Translations under genes and position numbers: made by a program
Part shown: positions 1 through 5,828 of the stretch, one piece after another
Numbering within the stretch: position 1 is the stretch's first letter
Layout of the letters: every line of letters starts with the position of its first letter
Source of the DNA: Desulfobacterales bacterium
Lineage (GTDB): Bacteria > Desulfobacterota > Desulfobacteria > Desulfobacterales > BuS5
Assembly (NCBI GenBank): GCA_020056865.1
Contig: JAGVGX010000017.1
Coordinates: forward strand, 1-9,014
Direction of reading: 5' to 3'
DNA: 9,014 nucleotides
The notes under the pieces: generated by a model
What the model was told of the DNA's origin: nothing
Seen by the model: only the letters and a program-made list of their open reading frames with translations
The model's database searches: none

Positions 1-589
1 AAAAAAAGCCGTTTGTTCCCCATCAATGTTTTCCAGTTGTGCTTCCATATCTTTTTCTTTTACGTTTAAAATTGATGAAAGTCTTCTTATTCTATACTTT
101 TTAGAACAAATTAGTCTTACAGCTAAAACACGATTTCTTGGAAGAATCAAGTGTATCCCTCTTCCGACAAAAATTGTTGGTTCTATTGCAGATATGGATA
201 CAGCGGTCACAAATAGTTGCTTCATATAATCATTCATTACAAATGATTTTTCTCCGAAAAAAAATGCTGCTAATTCATTAATTTTTCCAGGATATCGTTC
301 ATCAAAAAAAGAAACAGTTTTGTGTGTCAAATTTTTATCCTGAGCCATATGTTCAATGACCTCACGGTCAGCTACAGGGAAACCTGTCCGTTCTCCAAGA
401 ATATCGGCCACCTCTAATGCCCCTACGCCTATTTTTCGTGAAAAACAGATGCACGGATGTATGTTTCTATCGAATTCTTCTTTGTTGAGTTCAATCCATT
501 TTTTTCCCCAATTCTTTACATAATGATCAACCAGGTGTGTTGCATCAGGGGTTCTTTTTGCAGATGTATTTTATTTTATCCGTATTCAT
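1..589 (-). CDS. Cytidylate kinase-like family protein (3' end outside window; apparent N-terminal frameshift)
   Basis: Reading the minus strand from 589 gives a protein that resembles the stand-alone cytidylate kinase-like family: a nucleotide-kinase fold normally associated with phosphate transfer to (d)CMP, though the true substrate of this branch is uncertain. Visible hallmarks are CICFSRKIGVGALEVADILG (a degenerate P-loop region), VADREVIEHMAQDKNL, FFDERYPGK, PTIFVGRGIHLILPRNRVLA and the basic lid-like stretch CSKKYRIRRLSSILNV. The frame is open to the left edge, so the C-terminus is missing. The start at 589 has a good ribosome site (AAAGGA about 7 bases before ATG). However, ATGAATACGGATAAAATA runs into a TGA after 14 codons. 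The conserved body is in another frame and has no usable start of its own, so one extra base near the A5 run (T555-T559 on plus) fits best. This could be a pseudogene, a sequencing error or slippage. The family call is fairly sure; whether it is intact is not. Confidence 0.72.
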
Positions 590-707
590 GGTATTTCCTT
601 TCTTTAAATGGTTTTAATTCGTAAAAATATGGTCTTTTGGAATTGGTGTATTTTTTCCGGAAAATATTCATGACATAGGCCTCATCGGCCGGGTCATTTC
701 GGATCAT
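576..707 (-). other. Short protein-like ORF (43 aa), possible gene remnant
   Basis: An ORF from ATG at 707 to TAA at 576-578 encodes a 43-residue peptide beginning MIRNDPADEAYVMNIFRKKY and rich in K, R, Y and F. The same frame stays open upstream to the stop codon of the sigma-54 regulator (750-752), giving a further protein-like stretch (CCVLSRIIAWLK) with no good start codon. It overlaps the kinase start at 589 by 14 bases. There is no clear ribosome site. The composition, with an amphipathic segment followed by a charged tail, looks like the C-terminal end of a larger protein, so it may be the remnant of a gene whose front was lost at the junction with the regulator. I do not recognise a family. 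It could also be chance. Confidence 0.25.
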
Positions 708-749
708 TTTCAGCCATGCTATGATTCGACTCAGCACGCAGCACTCTCG

Positions 750-3281
750 TTAGTCAAATTTAATGAGAATATACCGGGTTGAAGGTCCGCTGCCTTGTTT
801 TTGCAACACCCCTTTTTTGACCAGATCCTGCAAATCATAAATGGCGGTTCTGGCGGACACGGTTTCATCTATCTGTTGCTGGTATTCATTCCGCGTAATC
901 GTTTTATGGGACATCAGATACGGATATACTTTCTGCTGGCGGCTGTTCAACTGGATGGTCGCTGGGAAAGTTGCCAATGGCCTGGAATCGGTGACTTCCG
1001 GACGCGACGTCTTATGATCCGCTTCTTCCACAAAATGATGTTTTTCGTTTGCCAGATCCTTTGTTTTAACTGGATTTATTCGGCTGGACCCAAGGCGTTG
1101 ACTTTCTTCCCCATCCAGCAGGATATCATCGGCCTGAATAATATGATTTTCTGACATAACAGCAGCCCGGTTCATGCAATTCATCAATTCCCTCACATTT
1201 CCAGGCCAATGGTATTGCTTCATTTTTTCGATGGCTCCCTTGCTTATCCCAAGCCCTTCCCTGCGAGTGGAATGCTGCAATTGTCTCAGATAATGCTCTA
1301 CGAGAACAGGGATGTCCTCCTTGTGTTCGCGGAGGGGCGGGGTGGTAATTGTAATCACTTTCAGGCGGAAATACAAATCAGACCGAAATTGCCCTTTGTC
1401 TATAAGGTGCCGTAAATCAATATTGGTGGCACAAAGTAACCGTACATCCACGTCGTATTCCTTATCAGAACCTAATGGTCTTATTTTACGCATGTCAACT
1501 GCTCGGAGCAGTGCCTGTTGCACATTAGAAGAGGAAGTCTGAATTTCATCCAGAAATATGGACCCGCTGTTTGCCTCGAGAAATGCACCTTTCCGATCTG
1601 TTTTCGCCTCGGTAAACGCGCCTTTCACGTGCCCGAACAAACAGTCCAGGAGCAAGGTTTCCGAAAGCTCGCCACAATTGATGGATATAAAAGGACAATC
1701 GCCGCGCCGGCTGTGCCTGTGAATCGCTTCTGCTGTGAGCTGTTTGCCGGTACCTGTTTCTCCGATAATCAAAACATCGGCATCCGCACCCGCAGCTTTT
1801 AAGATATCGGATTTCAACCATTCGATTCTATCCCCAAAACCAAGCATTTCAGATAATGGATCTGCGGATGCATCCTGTGTTGTCCTGGTGAATTCGGATT
1901 TCAGTTCAATTTTTTCTTTTAATTGAACATTTTTAATTTCAATATTTTTTTTATTTATTTCATCTATTTGCGAGCTGACCACATCCATCATGTTGTTGAT
2001 GGCATGCTGGAGCATATGGACTTCATATCCGGAAGGATGAATATCAATGGCCTCCAGTTTTCTGTTTTTTTGAATGGTATTGACCGCTTCAGTCAGCTTA
2101 AAAATTGGTTTCGTGATCACATTGGAAAGGATATAAATGATCAGGGAAACCGCCACGATCGTGATAATAGATAAAATCAGCATACTATCCAAATGTTTGT
2201 AACCAGCAGCAAGGACAACCCGGGTCCGGTCTATATAGGCGACACCCGCAATTACCTTCCCCTGAAACCGAATCGGGGTATATGACAGAAAATAGTTTTT
2301 AACTCCCGAATGCTCCTGGGCATCTTTCGACATTTCTATTAAATCGGATTTCCCTTCCTTGACATCATTGACCATTTTCCAGAATGGCAGGTAGTGAGAG
2401 GCCGGTCGGAAAGCGGATGCGAGACCTGGCTTTCCCAGAGTGCCGCTAACATAGTTTCCTCTTGCCAGATCCGTTGTCAGATTCAGGCCTTTTTTTTCAG
2501 GATCCTCGGATTGAAACAGCATCCATCCATCCAGATCGAAAAGATAGGCAAACCGGACTTCGGATGTCCGGGGAAAAGTCCATAAGGGAGACTGGGGAGA
2601 ATTATATAAGGATAAAATATTCCGGAGCATCCTGGCATCCATCGATAACAGAAGAAATCCGTTTTGCTCTCCGTTCTCGGAAATACAGGGAGTGCCGAAA
2701 TAAATCACCTCAGAACCGATCTTTTGATTCGGATTTGACAGGATCGGGAAAGGGTACTCCACTCTGTTAATATTTGAAATCCATACTTCACCCGGCTTTA
2801 ATTTCGCAAGATGCTCCAGATATAAGCAAGGATCAGGGTTAATAGATGAAATATCAGAAGGTTGTATTTGAACTACCTGATCCTCTCTGGAAACAAAATA
2901 CAGATGAGACGTATCTTTTTGCGAGATAAACCCTATCTCACGATAATCCGCTTTTTCCAGATCGCTGAAGGCAGCAAAATTGTTATGCAATTCTTTGCCA
3001 CCGGAAAAATTGCGCGAAATAAACAACAAATCCTGCATGCATCTTGCAAGAATACCCTCTATTTCATGCGCGACTGCTTTTACATGAAGCCGTGTACTTC
3101 TTTCCAATGCCTGATTCAGAAAATGCGTTGAAGTCAAATAGGTTATATAGCCTGTTACCATTAAAATAAACATCACCGATGGAATCAGTGTAAACAGTAG
3201 CTTTGCCCGCATCGTGAGTCCACCGGTATTCTTTGGGGGAAGAATCGCTGCGCCTTCCGTAAATTTGTCAAGAATTGTCAT
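750..3281 (-). CDS. Membrane-bound sigma-54-dependent transcriptional activator with periplasmic Cache-like sensor and winged-helix C-terminus
   Basis: This 843-aa protein appears to combine sensor and activator in one chain. TM1 is at about 28-49, a periplasmic Cache-like region at about 50-360, TM2 at about 367-389, a HAMP-like linker with coiled coil at about 388-465, and an AAA+ sigma-54 activation domain at about 475-710. AAA+ motifs are Walker A GETGTGKQ (507-514), the sigma-54 loop GAFTEA (554-559, canonical GAFTGA), Walker B GSIFLDEI (573-580), arginine-finger region FRSDLYFRLKV (632-642) and WPGNVREL (692-699). The C-terminus (about 780-843, with TARTAIYDLQDL-like text reading SARTAIYDLQDLVKKGVL) looks like a winged helix instead of the usual Fis-type HTH. 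There is no receiver domain, so the input is probably an extracytoplasmic ligand. The start at 3281 has AAGGTG just upstream. Met24 (ATG at 3212, preceded by GGTGG) is an equally good start and puts TM1 right at the N-terminus. It is divergent from a sigma-54-promoted operon, its likely target. Confidence 0.9.
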   Translation of the reverse strand: MTILDKFTEGAAILPPKNTGGLTMRAKLLFTLIPSVMFILMVTGYITYLTSTHFLNQALERSTRLHVKAVAHEIEGILARCMQDLLFISRNFSGGKELHNNFAAFSDLEKADYREIGFISQKDTSHLYFVSREDQVVQIQPSDISSINPDPCLYLEHLAKLKPGEVWISNINRVEYPFPILSNPNQKIGSEVIYFGTPCISENGEQNGFLLLSMDARMLRNILSLYNSPQSPLWTFPRTSEVRFAYLFDLDGWMLFQSEDPEKKGLNLTTDLARGNYVSGTLGKPGLASAFRPASHYLPFWKMVNDVKEGKSDLIEMSKDAQEHSGVKNYFLSYTPIRFQGKVIAGVAYIDRTRVVLAAGYKHLDSMLILSIITIVAVSLIIYILSNVITKPIFKLTEAVNTIQKNRKLEAIDIHPSGYEVHMLQHAINNMMDVVSSQIDEINKKNIEIKNVQLKEKIELKSEFTRTTQDASADPLSEMLGFGDRIEWLKSDILKAAGADADVLIIGETGTGKQLTAEAIHRHSRRGDCPFISINCGELSETLLLDCLFGHVKGAFTEAKTDRKGAFLEANSGSIFLDEIQTSSSNVQQALLRAVDMRKIRPLGSDKEYDVDVRLLCATNIDLRHLIDKGQFRSDLYFRLKVITITTPPLREHKEDIPVLVEHYLRQLQHSTRREGLGISKGAIEKMKQYHWPGNVRELMNCMNRAAVMSENHIIQADDILLDGEESQRLGSSRINPVKTKDLANEKHHFVEEADHKTSRPEVTDSRPLATFPATIQLNSRQQKVYPYLMSHKTITRNEYQQQIDETVSARTAIYDLQDLVKKGVLQKQGSGPSTRYILIKFD

Positions 3282-3324
3282 AACACCTTAGATTTATTAT
3301 TCTTTTGATATTTATCACACTATC

Positions 3325-3352
3325 TTGCACGTCATTTTACTATATCGTGCAA
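3325..3352. promoter_or_regulatory. Inverted repeat TTGCACG-N14-CGTGCAA, candidate activator binding site/operator
   Basis: Two perfect 7-base arms (3325-3331 and 3346-3352) are 21 bp apart centre to centre, about two helical turns, so a dimer could contact both from one face of the DNA. The site lies about 45 bp upstream of the GG of the sigma-54 promoter and encloses the -10 box of the activator's own promoter. That placement suits an upstream activating sequence which also gives autoregulation. A smaller palindrome TGATA-TT-TATCA lies next to it at 3306-3317. Binding by the neighbouring activator is inferred. Confidence 0.5.
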
Positions 3353-3361
3353 AACTGTCAA
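3334..3361 (-). promoter_or_regulatory. Sigma-70-type promoter for the sigma-54 activator gene
   Basis: On the minus strand TTGACA (3361-3356, perfect -35) and TAAAAT (3339-3334, 5 of 6 match to the -10 consensus) are 16 bases apart. Transcription would start near 3327, leaving a leader of about 45 bases to the start at 3281. The -10 box and the spacer lie inside the inverted repeat at 3325-3352, so a protein bound there could block this promoter. Predicted from sequence only. Confidence 0.6.
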
Positions 3362-3371
3362 TACATTTTGT

Positions 3372-3387
3372 TGGCACAGGCATTGCA
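3372..3387 (+). promoter_or_regulatory. Sigma-54 (RpoN) promoter of the TSUP operon
   Basis: TTGGCACAGGCATTGCA contains TGGCAC at 3372-3377 and TTGCA at 3383-3387, separated by five bases. This is the -24/-12 consensus, with the GG and GC dinucleotides exactly 12 bp apart. Transcription would start near 3397-3399, about 110 bases before the first gene (3508). A sigma-54 activator gene sits directly divergent, which strongly supports a real promoter. Confidence 0.85.
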
Positions 3388-3507
3388 AATATATACTTCA
3401 AAGTTTAACTGCGCAATACAAAATTACAAAAAAATATATTAAAGATCAATGACAATGACGTTGGAAAAATTAAACTGTTAACACACATAAGGACTACGGA
3501 GGACGAA

Positions 3508-3819
3508 ATGAAAAAATGGAACGCGTTGATTCTGGCAGGAGTTATTTTCGTTATCCTGCTGCCAGGTATTTCGCTGGCAGGCGGGGATAAGGCAAGCGAG
3601 CTGATTGTGGTGGCGGACACCCGTGTTTTATCAGATCCCGGGTATTATACCGCATTCATGAAATACATGGCAGACGCCTATAATACAAATATTATGTTGT
3701 TCGCCATCTGGTGCACGGCATTGACCGCTGTGTATGGCGCATTTTTAGGGTTCTTTATGGACTTTCTCATGTCGCGAACAGGGCTTGATCTGACAAGCCG
3801 AAAAATTATTGAACATTAA
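3508..3819 (+). CDS. Small exported/membrane protein, first gene of TSUP operon
   Basis: A 103-aa protein with a signal-peptide-like N-terminus (MKKWNALILAGVIFVILLPG, likely cleavage near SLAG at about 22-25) or an uncleaved first helix. A short polar segment (about 26-60) follows, then one strongly hydrophobic helix (about 62-87: IMLFAIWCTALTAVYGAFLG) and a charged tail ending SRKIIEH. It has a strong ribosome site (GGAGGA at 3498-3503, five bases from ATG). It is 52 bases upstream of the TSUP permease and directly downstream of the sigma-54 promoter, so the two are probably co-transcribed. A role as accessory or stabilising subunit of the permease is inferred from position; I recognise no characterised function. 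Its product appears to place a soluble loop outside the membrane. Confidence 0.82.
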   Translation: MKKWNALILAGVIFVILLPGISLAGGDKASELIVVADTRVLSDPGYYTAFMKYMADAYNTNIMLFAIWCTALTAVYGAFLGFFMDFLMSRTGLDLTSRKIIEH

Positions 3820-3871
3820 CCCAACCCGTTTTAACGCGGCTTGATACGATAATTTTAAGGAGGATATTTAT

Positions 3872-4891
3872 ATGGAATGGTTAACAATGTATATGCCGAT
3901 TGCCGGCATCGAAATTTTCTGGCCAGGTCTTGTGCTGATCGGTTTCTCTGTTGGAACCATCGGCGGTTTTTTTGGAATGGGCGGAGCCTGGATGGTCACA
4001 CCGGGGCTGAATATTCTGGGGTTTCCCATGGCGTTTGCTATCGGCACCGACATGGCGCATATTGCAGGTAAATCCATGATTTCTACCTTGCGTCATTCAA
4101 AATTCGGAAATGTGGATTATAAACTCGGGCTTATAATGGTTCTGGGTACCATGTTAGGGATTGAAGTCGGCGCCCAGCTTGTCATGTATCTTGAAAAACT
4201 TGGTAATGTCGAATCCGTGGTCAGGTGGGCATATGTGGTGCTGCTCGCGTTAATCGCGACACTGGTATTTTATGATTACTACAAAGCCACCCAGAAAAAA
4301 AAGGTCGGGGACGTTGGCGAACATGGGGCTGAAGGCATTACCTGGTATAAAACCTTACAGAAGATTAAAATTGCGCCCATGATTAATTTCAAAACCTCTG
4401 GATTTACCTGTTCCATGTGGCTGCCGATGTTCATCAGTTTTCTCACCGGCATTCTGGCGGGTTTTTTAGGCATCGGCGGCGGATTGATCCGCATGCCGTC
4501 GCTGGTGTACCTTATCGGATGCCCCACTCATATCGCTGTGGGCACAGACCTGTTTGAAGTAATGATTTCCGGGTTATACGGTGCGTTCACCTATTCGTTA
4601 AAAGGCCGGATTGAGATTGTGGCGGTTTTTGTAATGCTCACAGGGGCTGCCATCGGCGCTCAAATCGGCACAGTGGCCACCAAATACGCAAAGGGATACG
4701 GAATACGGGTTGCTTTCGGAATTGCCGTACTCTGCTGCATGCTTTCAATTATTCTTAAACAATTCGGACACAATACCATTGCTGCGGTGTTAATACTGGG
4801 CACCATTGGGCTTATTTGTCTCTATATTATTAAAATAATGGCTCAAGGGGCGATTGAGGAGCTGAGGGAAAAGAAAGCAGCCATATCGTGA
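3872..4891 (+). CDS. TSUP-family permease (sulfite exporter TauE/SafE family)
   Basis: A 339-aa integral inner-membrane protein with the two-fold repeated architecture of the TSUP/TauE-SafE family. The first repeat has GGFFGMGGAWMVTPGL (31-46) followed by GTDMA (58-62). The second has AGFLGIGGGLIRMPSL (196-211) followed by GTDLFEV (224-230). The glycine-rich GxGGG-type motif and the following GT(D/N) are the family signature. About eight hydrophobic helices are visible, with a polar central loop at about 139-175. Family members move small anions such as sulfite, sulfoacetate or other organic acids, often outward; the substrate here is unknown. The start has a near-perfect ribosome site (AAGGAGG at 3857-3863). 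Length is slightly above the usual 250-300 aa because of the central loop. Placement between two small exported proteins and behind a sigma-54 promoter suggests inducible transport under the divergent sensor-activator. Confidence 0.92.
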   Translation: MEWLTMYMPIAGIEIFWPGLVLIGFSVGTIGGFFGMGGAWMVTPGLNILGFPMAFAIGTDMAHIAGKSMISTLRHSKFGNVDYKLGLIMVLGTMLGIEVGAQLVMYLEKLGNVESVVRWAYVVLLALIATLVFYDYYKATQKKKVGDVGEHGAEGITWYKTLQKIKIAPMINFKTSGFTCSMWLPMFISFLTGILAGFLGIGGGLIRMPSLVYLIGCPTHIAVGTDLFEVMISGLYGAFTYSLKGRIEIVAVFVMLTGAAIGAQIGTVATKYAKGYGIRVAFGIAVLCCMLSIILKQFGHNTIAAVLILGTIGLICLYIIKIMAQGAIEELREKKAAIS

Positions 4892-4930
4892 TATTTGCCA
4901 TATAATAATGATACGAAAAGGAAAAAACAT

Positions 4931-5269
4931 ATGAAACCATATATAAAATCAGCCGCAACCATCGGCGTCATCATTCTGGGGTTGCTCTTTGCGGTGAACG
5001 CCGTTGCGTCAGAAGTCGCTCAGGGAAAATGCATTGAATACAATACCGAAACCAAGATTATCAAAGTCCAGGAGTATGACACGAATTTTTCTCAAAACAA
5101 ATACGGCAATCCAACAAGCATTGTAAGCGAGTTTGATGTGTCAACGGCCAAAATCGGTAAGCTTCCCGAACCTGGAGATATTTTAAGAATTTCTTATAAG
5201 ATCGAAGGGGCCGGCAAGACGGCCCTCAAGATCATGAATGTCAGCAAACAGGATTTAATGAAAAAATAA
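4931..5269 (+). CDS. Small periplasmic protein of TSUP operon
   Basis: A 112-aa protein with a clear signal peptide (hydrophobic AATIGVIILGLLFAVNAVAS, cleavage likely after AVA near residue 26) and a mature domain of about 85 residues. The mature part alternates short hydrophobic and polar stretches (GKCIEYNTETKIIKVQEYD and GDILRISYKIEG), which suggests a small beta-barrel or OB-like fold. I chose ATG at 4931 because AAAAGG precedes it at good spacing and the signal peptide follows at once. An in-frame ATG at 4895 would put a 12-residue charged extension before the signal peptide. The gene begins 39 bases after the permease stop. One cysteine lies at the start of the mature domain (GKC), but there is no lipobox in the right place. 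The function is not recognised; a periplasmic ligand-binding or chaperone role for the transporter is inferred from location. Confidence 0.8.
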   Translation: MKPYIKSAATIGVIILGLLFAVNAVASEVAQGKCIEYNTETKIIKVQEYDTNFSQNKYGNPTSIVSEFDVSTAKIGKLPEPGDILRISYKIEGAGKTALKIMNVSKQDLMKK

Positions 5270-5282
5270 TGAGTTAAGTAAA

Positions 5283-5312
5283 GAGTGCGACCTTTATAAT
5301 AAGGGAGCACTC
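5283..5312 (+). terminator. Intra-operon hairpin (weak terminator or mRNA-processing element)
   Basis: GAGTGC (5283-5288) pairs with GCACTC (5307-5312), and CCTT (5291-5294) pairs with AAGG (5301-5304) around a TATAAT loop. The two stems are separated by a symmetric GA/GA internal loop, which could form tandem G-A pairs. No U-run follows, so it is more likely an attenuator or RNA-stabilising stem than a full terminator. It separates the periplasmic gene from the next small gene. Confidence 0.4.
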
Positions 5313-5316
5313 CTTA

Positions 5317-5336
5317 CCTTTCTAAGAAATGAAAGG
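5317..5336 (+). promoter_or_regulatory. Hairpin overlapping the ribosome-binding site of the 5346 gene
   Basis: CCTTTC (5317-5322) can pair with GAAAGG (5331-5336) around an 8-base loop. GAAAGG is the only purine-rich ribosome site before ATG at 5346, so this stem would hide it. Translation may therefore be low or conditional. The stem is only six base pairs and could be chance. Confidence 0.3.
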
Positions 5337-5345
5337 CTGAAACAC

Positions 5346-5675
5346 ATGGAACAAAAGCGCATTAGAGACCAGAAACTGCATGTCGTTCTACTGGATATGA
5401 TTGTCTTAAATCCAAAACATCGGCCGTATCCCATGAAAAAAAAGCTTAACGTAAGGCAGAAATTATTTGTCGTTCTACTGGATATGATTGTCTTAGCCGA
5501 GTTGGCAGGATGCATGTGCTGGACGCAACAGTTTCAGGAATCCATGCCCTCGATGTTCTTAAAAACCTATCTGCCCATTGTTCTGGTGACACTGATTATC
5601 GGAAAATTCTGCCTCAACCGGCTTGAGTATAGGGAACTTGTTGTTGACAGCCCGAGCATTGAGCAAAGCCGTTAG
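5346..5675 (+). CDS. Small two-helix inner-membrane protein with duplicated N-terminus
   Basis: A 109-aa protein with two hydrophobic helices (about 40-60 and 71-91: FLKTYLPIVLVTLIIGKFCL) and a short polar C-terminal tail. Residues 1-21 are repeated at 30-50, with 14 of 21 positions identical and the shared block VVLLDMIVL. At DNA level a 28-base stretch is perfectly duplicated (5381-5408 and 5468-5495), offset by 87 bases, so the frame is kept. Met1 (5346) and Met30 (5433) are equivalent positions in the two copies. Met30 would give a normal 80-aa protein with the helix next to its start, but only Met1 has a purine-rich ribosome site (GAAAGG, 5331-5336). The first copy ends in a polar linker (NPKHRPYP) instead of completing a helix. 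It is probably the fourth gene of the TSUP operon. I do not recognise a characterised function. Confidence 0.72.
   Translation: MEQKRIRDQKLHVVLLDMIVLNPKHRPYPMKKKLNVRQKLFVVLLDMIVLAELAGCMCWTQQFQESMPSMFLKTYLPIVLVTLIIGKFCLNRLEYRELVVDSPSIEQSR
5381..5495 (+). repeat. Perfect 28-bp direct repeat (5381-5408 and 5468-5495), in-frame duplication
   Basis: The block that begins TGTCGTTCTACTGGATATGA occurs twice without a mismatch, 87 bases (29 codons) apart. The 35 bases before each copy, starting at an ATG, are recognisably related but diverged. Perfect identity next to divergence suggests recent recombination or gene conversion, not one simple recent duplication of the whole unit. Confidence 0.9.
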
Positions 5676-5708
5676 AATTGAAGTTGTCTGACCTTTTATT
5701 ATGGTATT

Positions 5709-5792
5709 AGGTAGAGCTTGGCACTAAATCACATATATAATTAAGTAGTTAGGTCTATGATACCTTTATGTTTTAGGTGCCAAGTTTTGCCT
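5709..5792. repeat. Long-spaced imperfect inverted repeat before the porin gene
   Basis: The left arm (5709-5728) and right arm (5772-5792) share CTTGGCAC/GTGCCAAG plus TAAA/TTTA, with one extra G in the right arm and an outer AGG/CCT; about 17 of 21 positions pair. The 43-base centre is AT-rich and holds a smaller AGGT-N7-ACCT repeat (5751-5765). It fills most of the 153-base gap between the small membrane gene and the porin. It might be a weak terminator (a TTTT lies within the right arm), a binding site for a regulator of the porin, or a decayed small element. No convincing promoter was seen in this gap. Confidence 0.55.
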
Positions 5793-5828
5793 GATTATCA
5801 AACTTAATTTAAAGAAAGGAGTGTATAA

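Noticed and set aside
26..229. Plus-strand ORF of 67 codons
   Set aside because: It is antisense to the conserved C-terminal part of the cytidylate kinase-like frame.
795..3131. Many plus-strand ORFs of 60-120 codons
   Set aside because: All are shadows of the sigma-54 activator, whose domains run without break on the minus strand.
3402..3478. AGTTTAA/TTAAACT inverted repeat in the operon leader
   Set aside because: Only 7 bp of A/T-rich sequence separated by about 63 bases; expected by chance.
3405..3620. Minus-strand ORF overlapping the divergent control region and the first operon gene
   Set aside because: It overlaps the signal-peptide coding region of a better supported gene and has no plausible ribosome site or domain.
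5717..5733. Second possible sigma-54 promoter starting CTTGGCACTAAATCACA before the porin
   Set aside because: The -24-like TGGCAC is present, but the -12 element lacks the required GC at the right spacing (TCACA instead of TTGCA).
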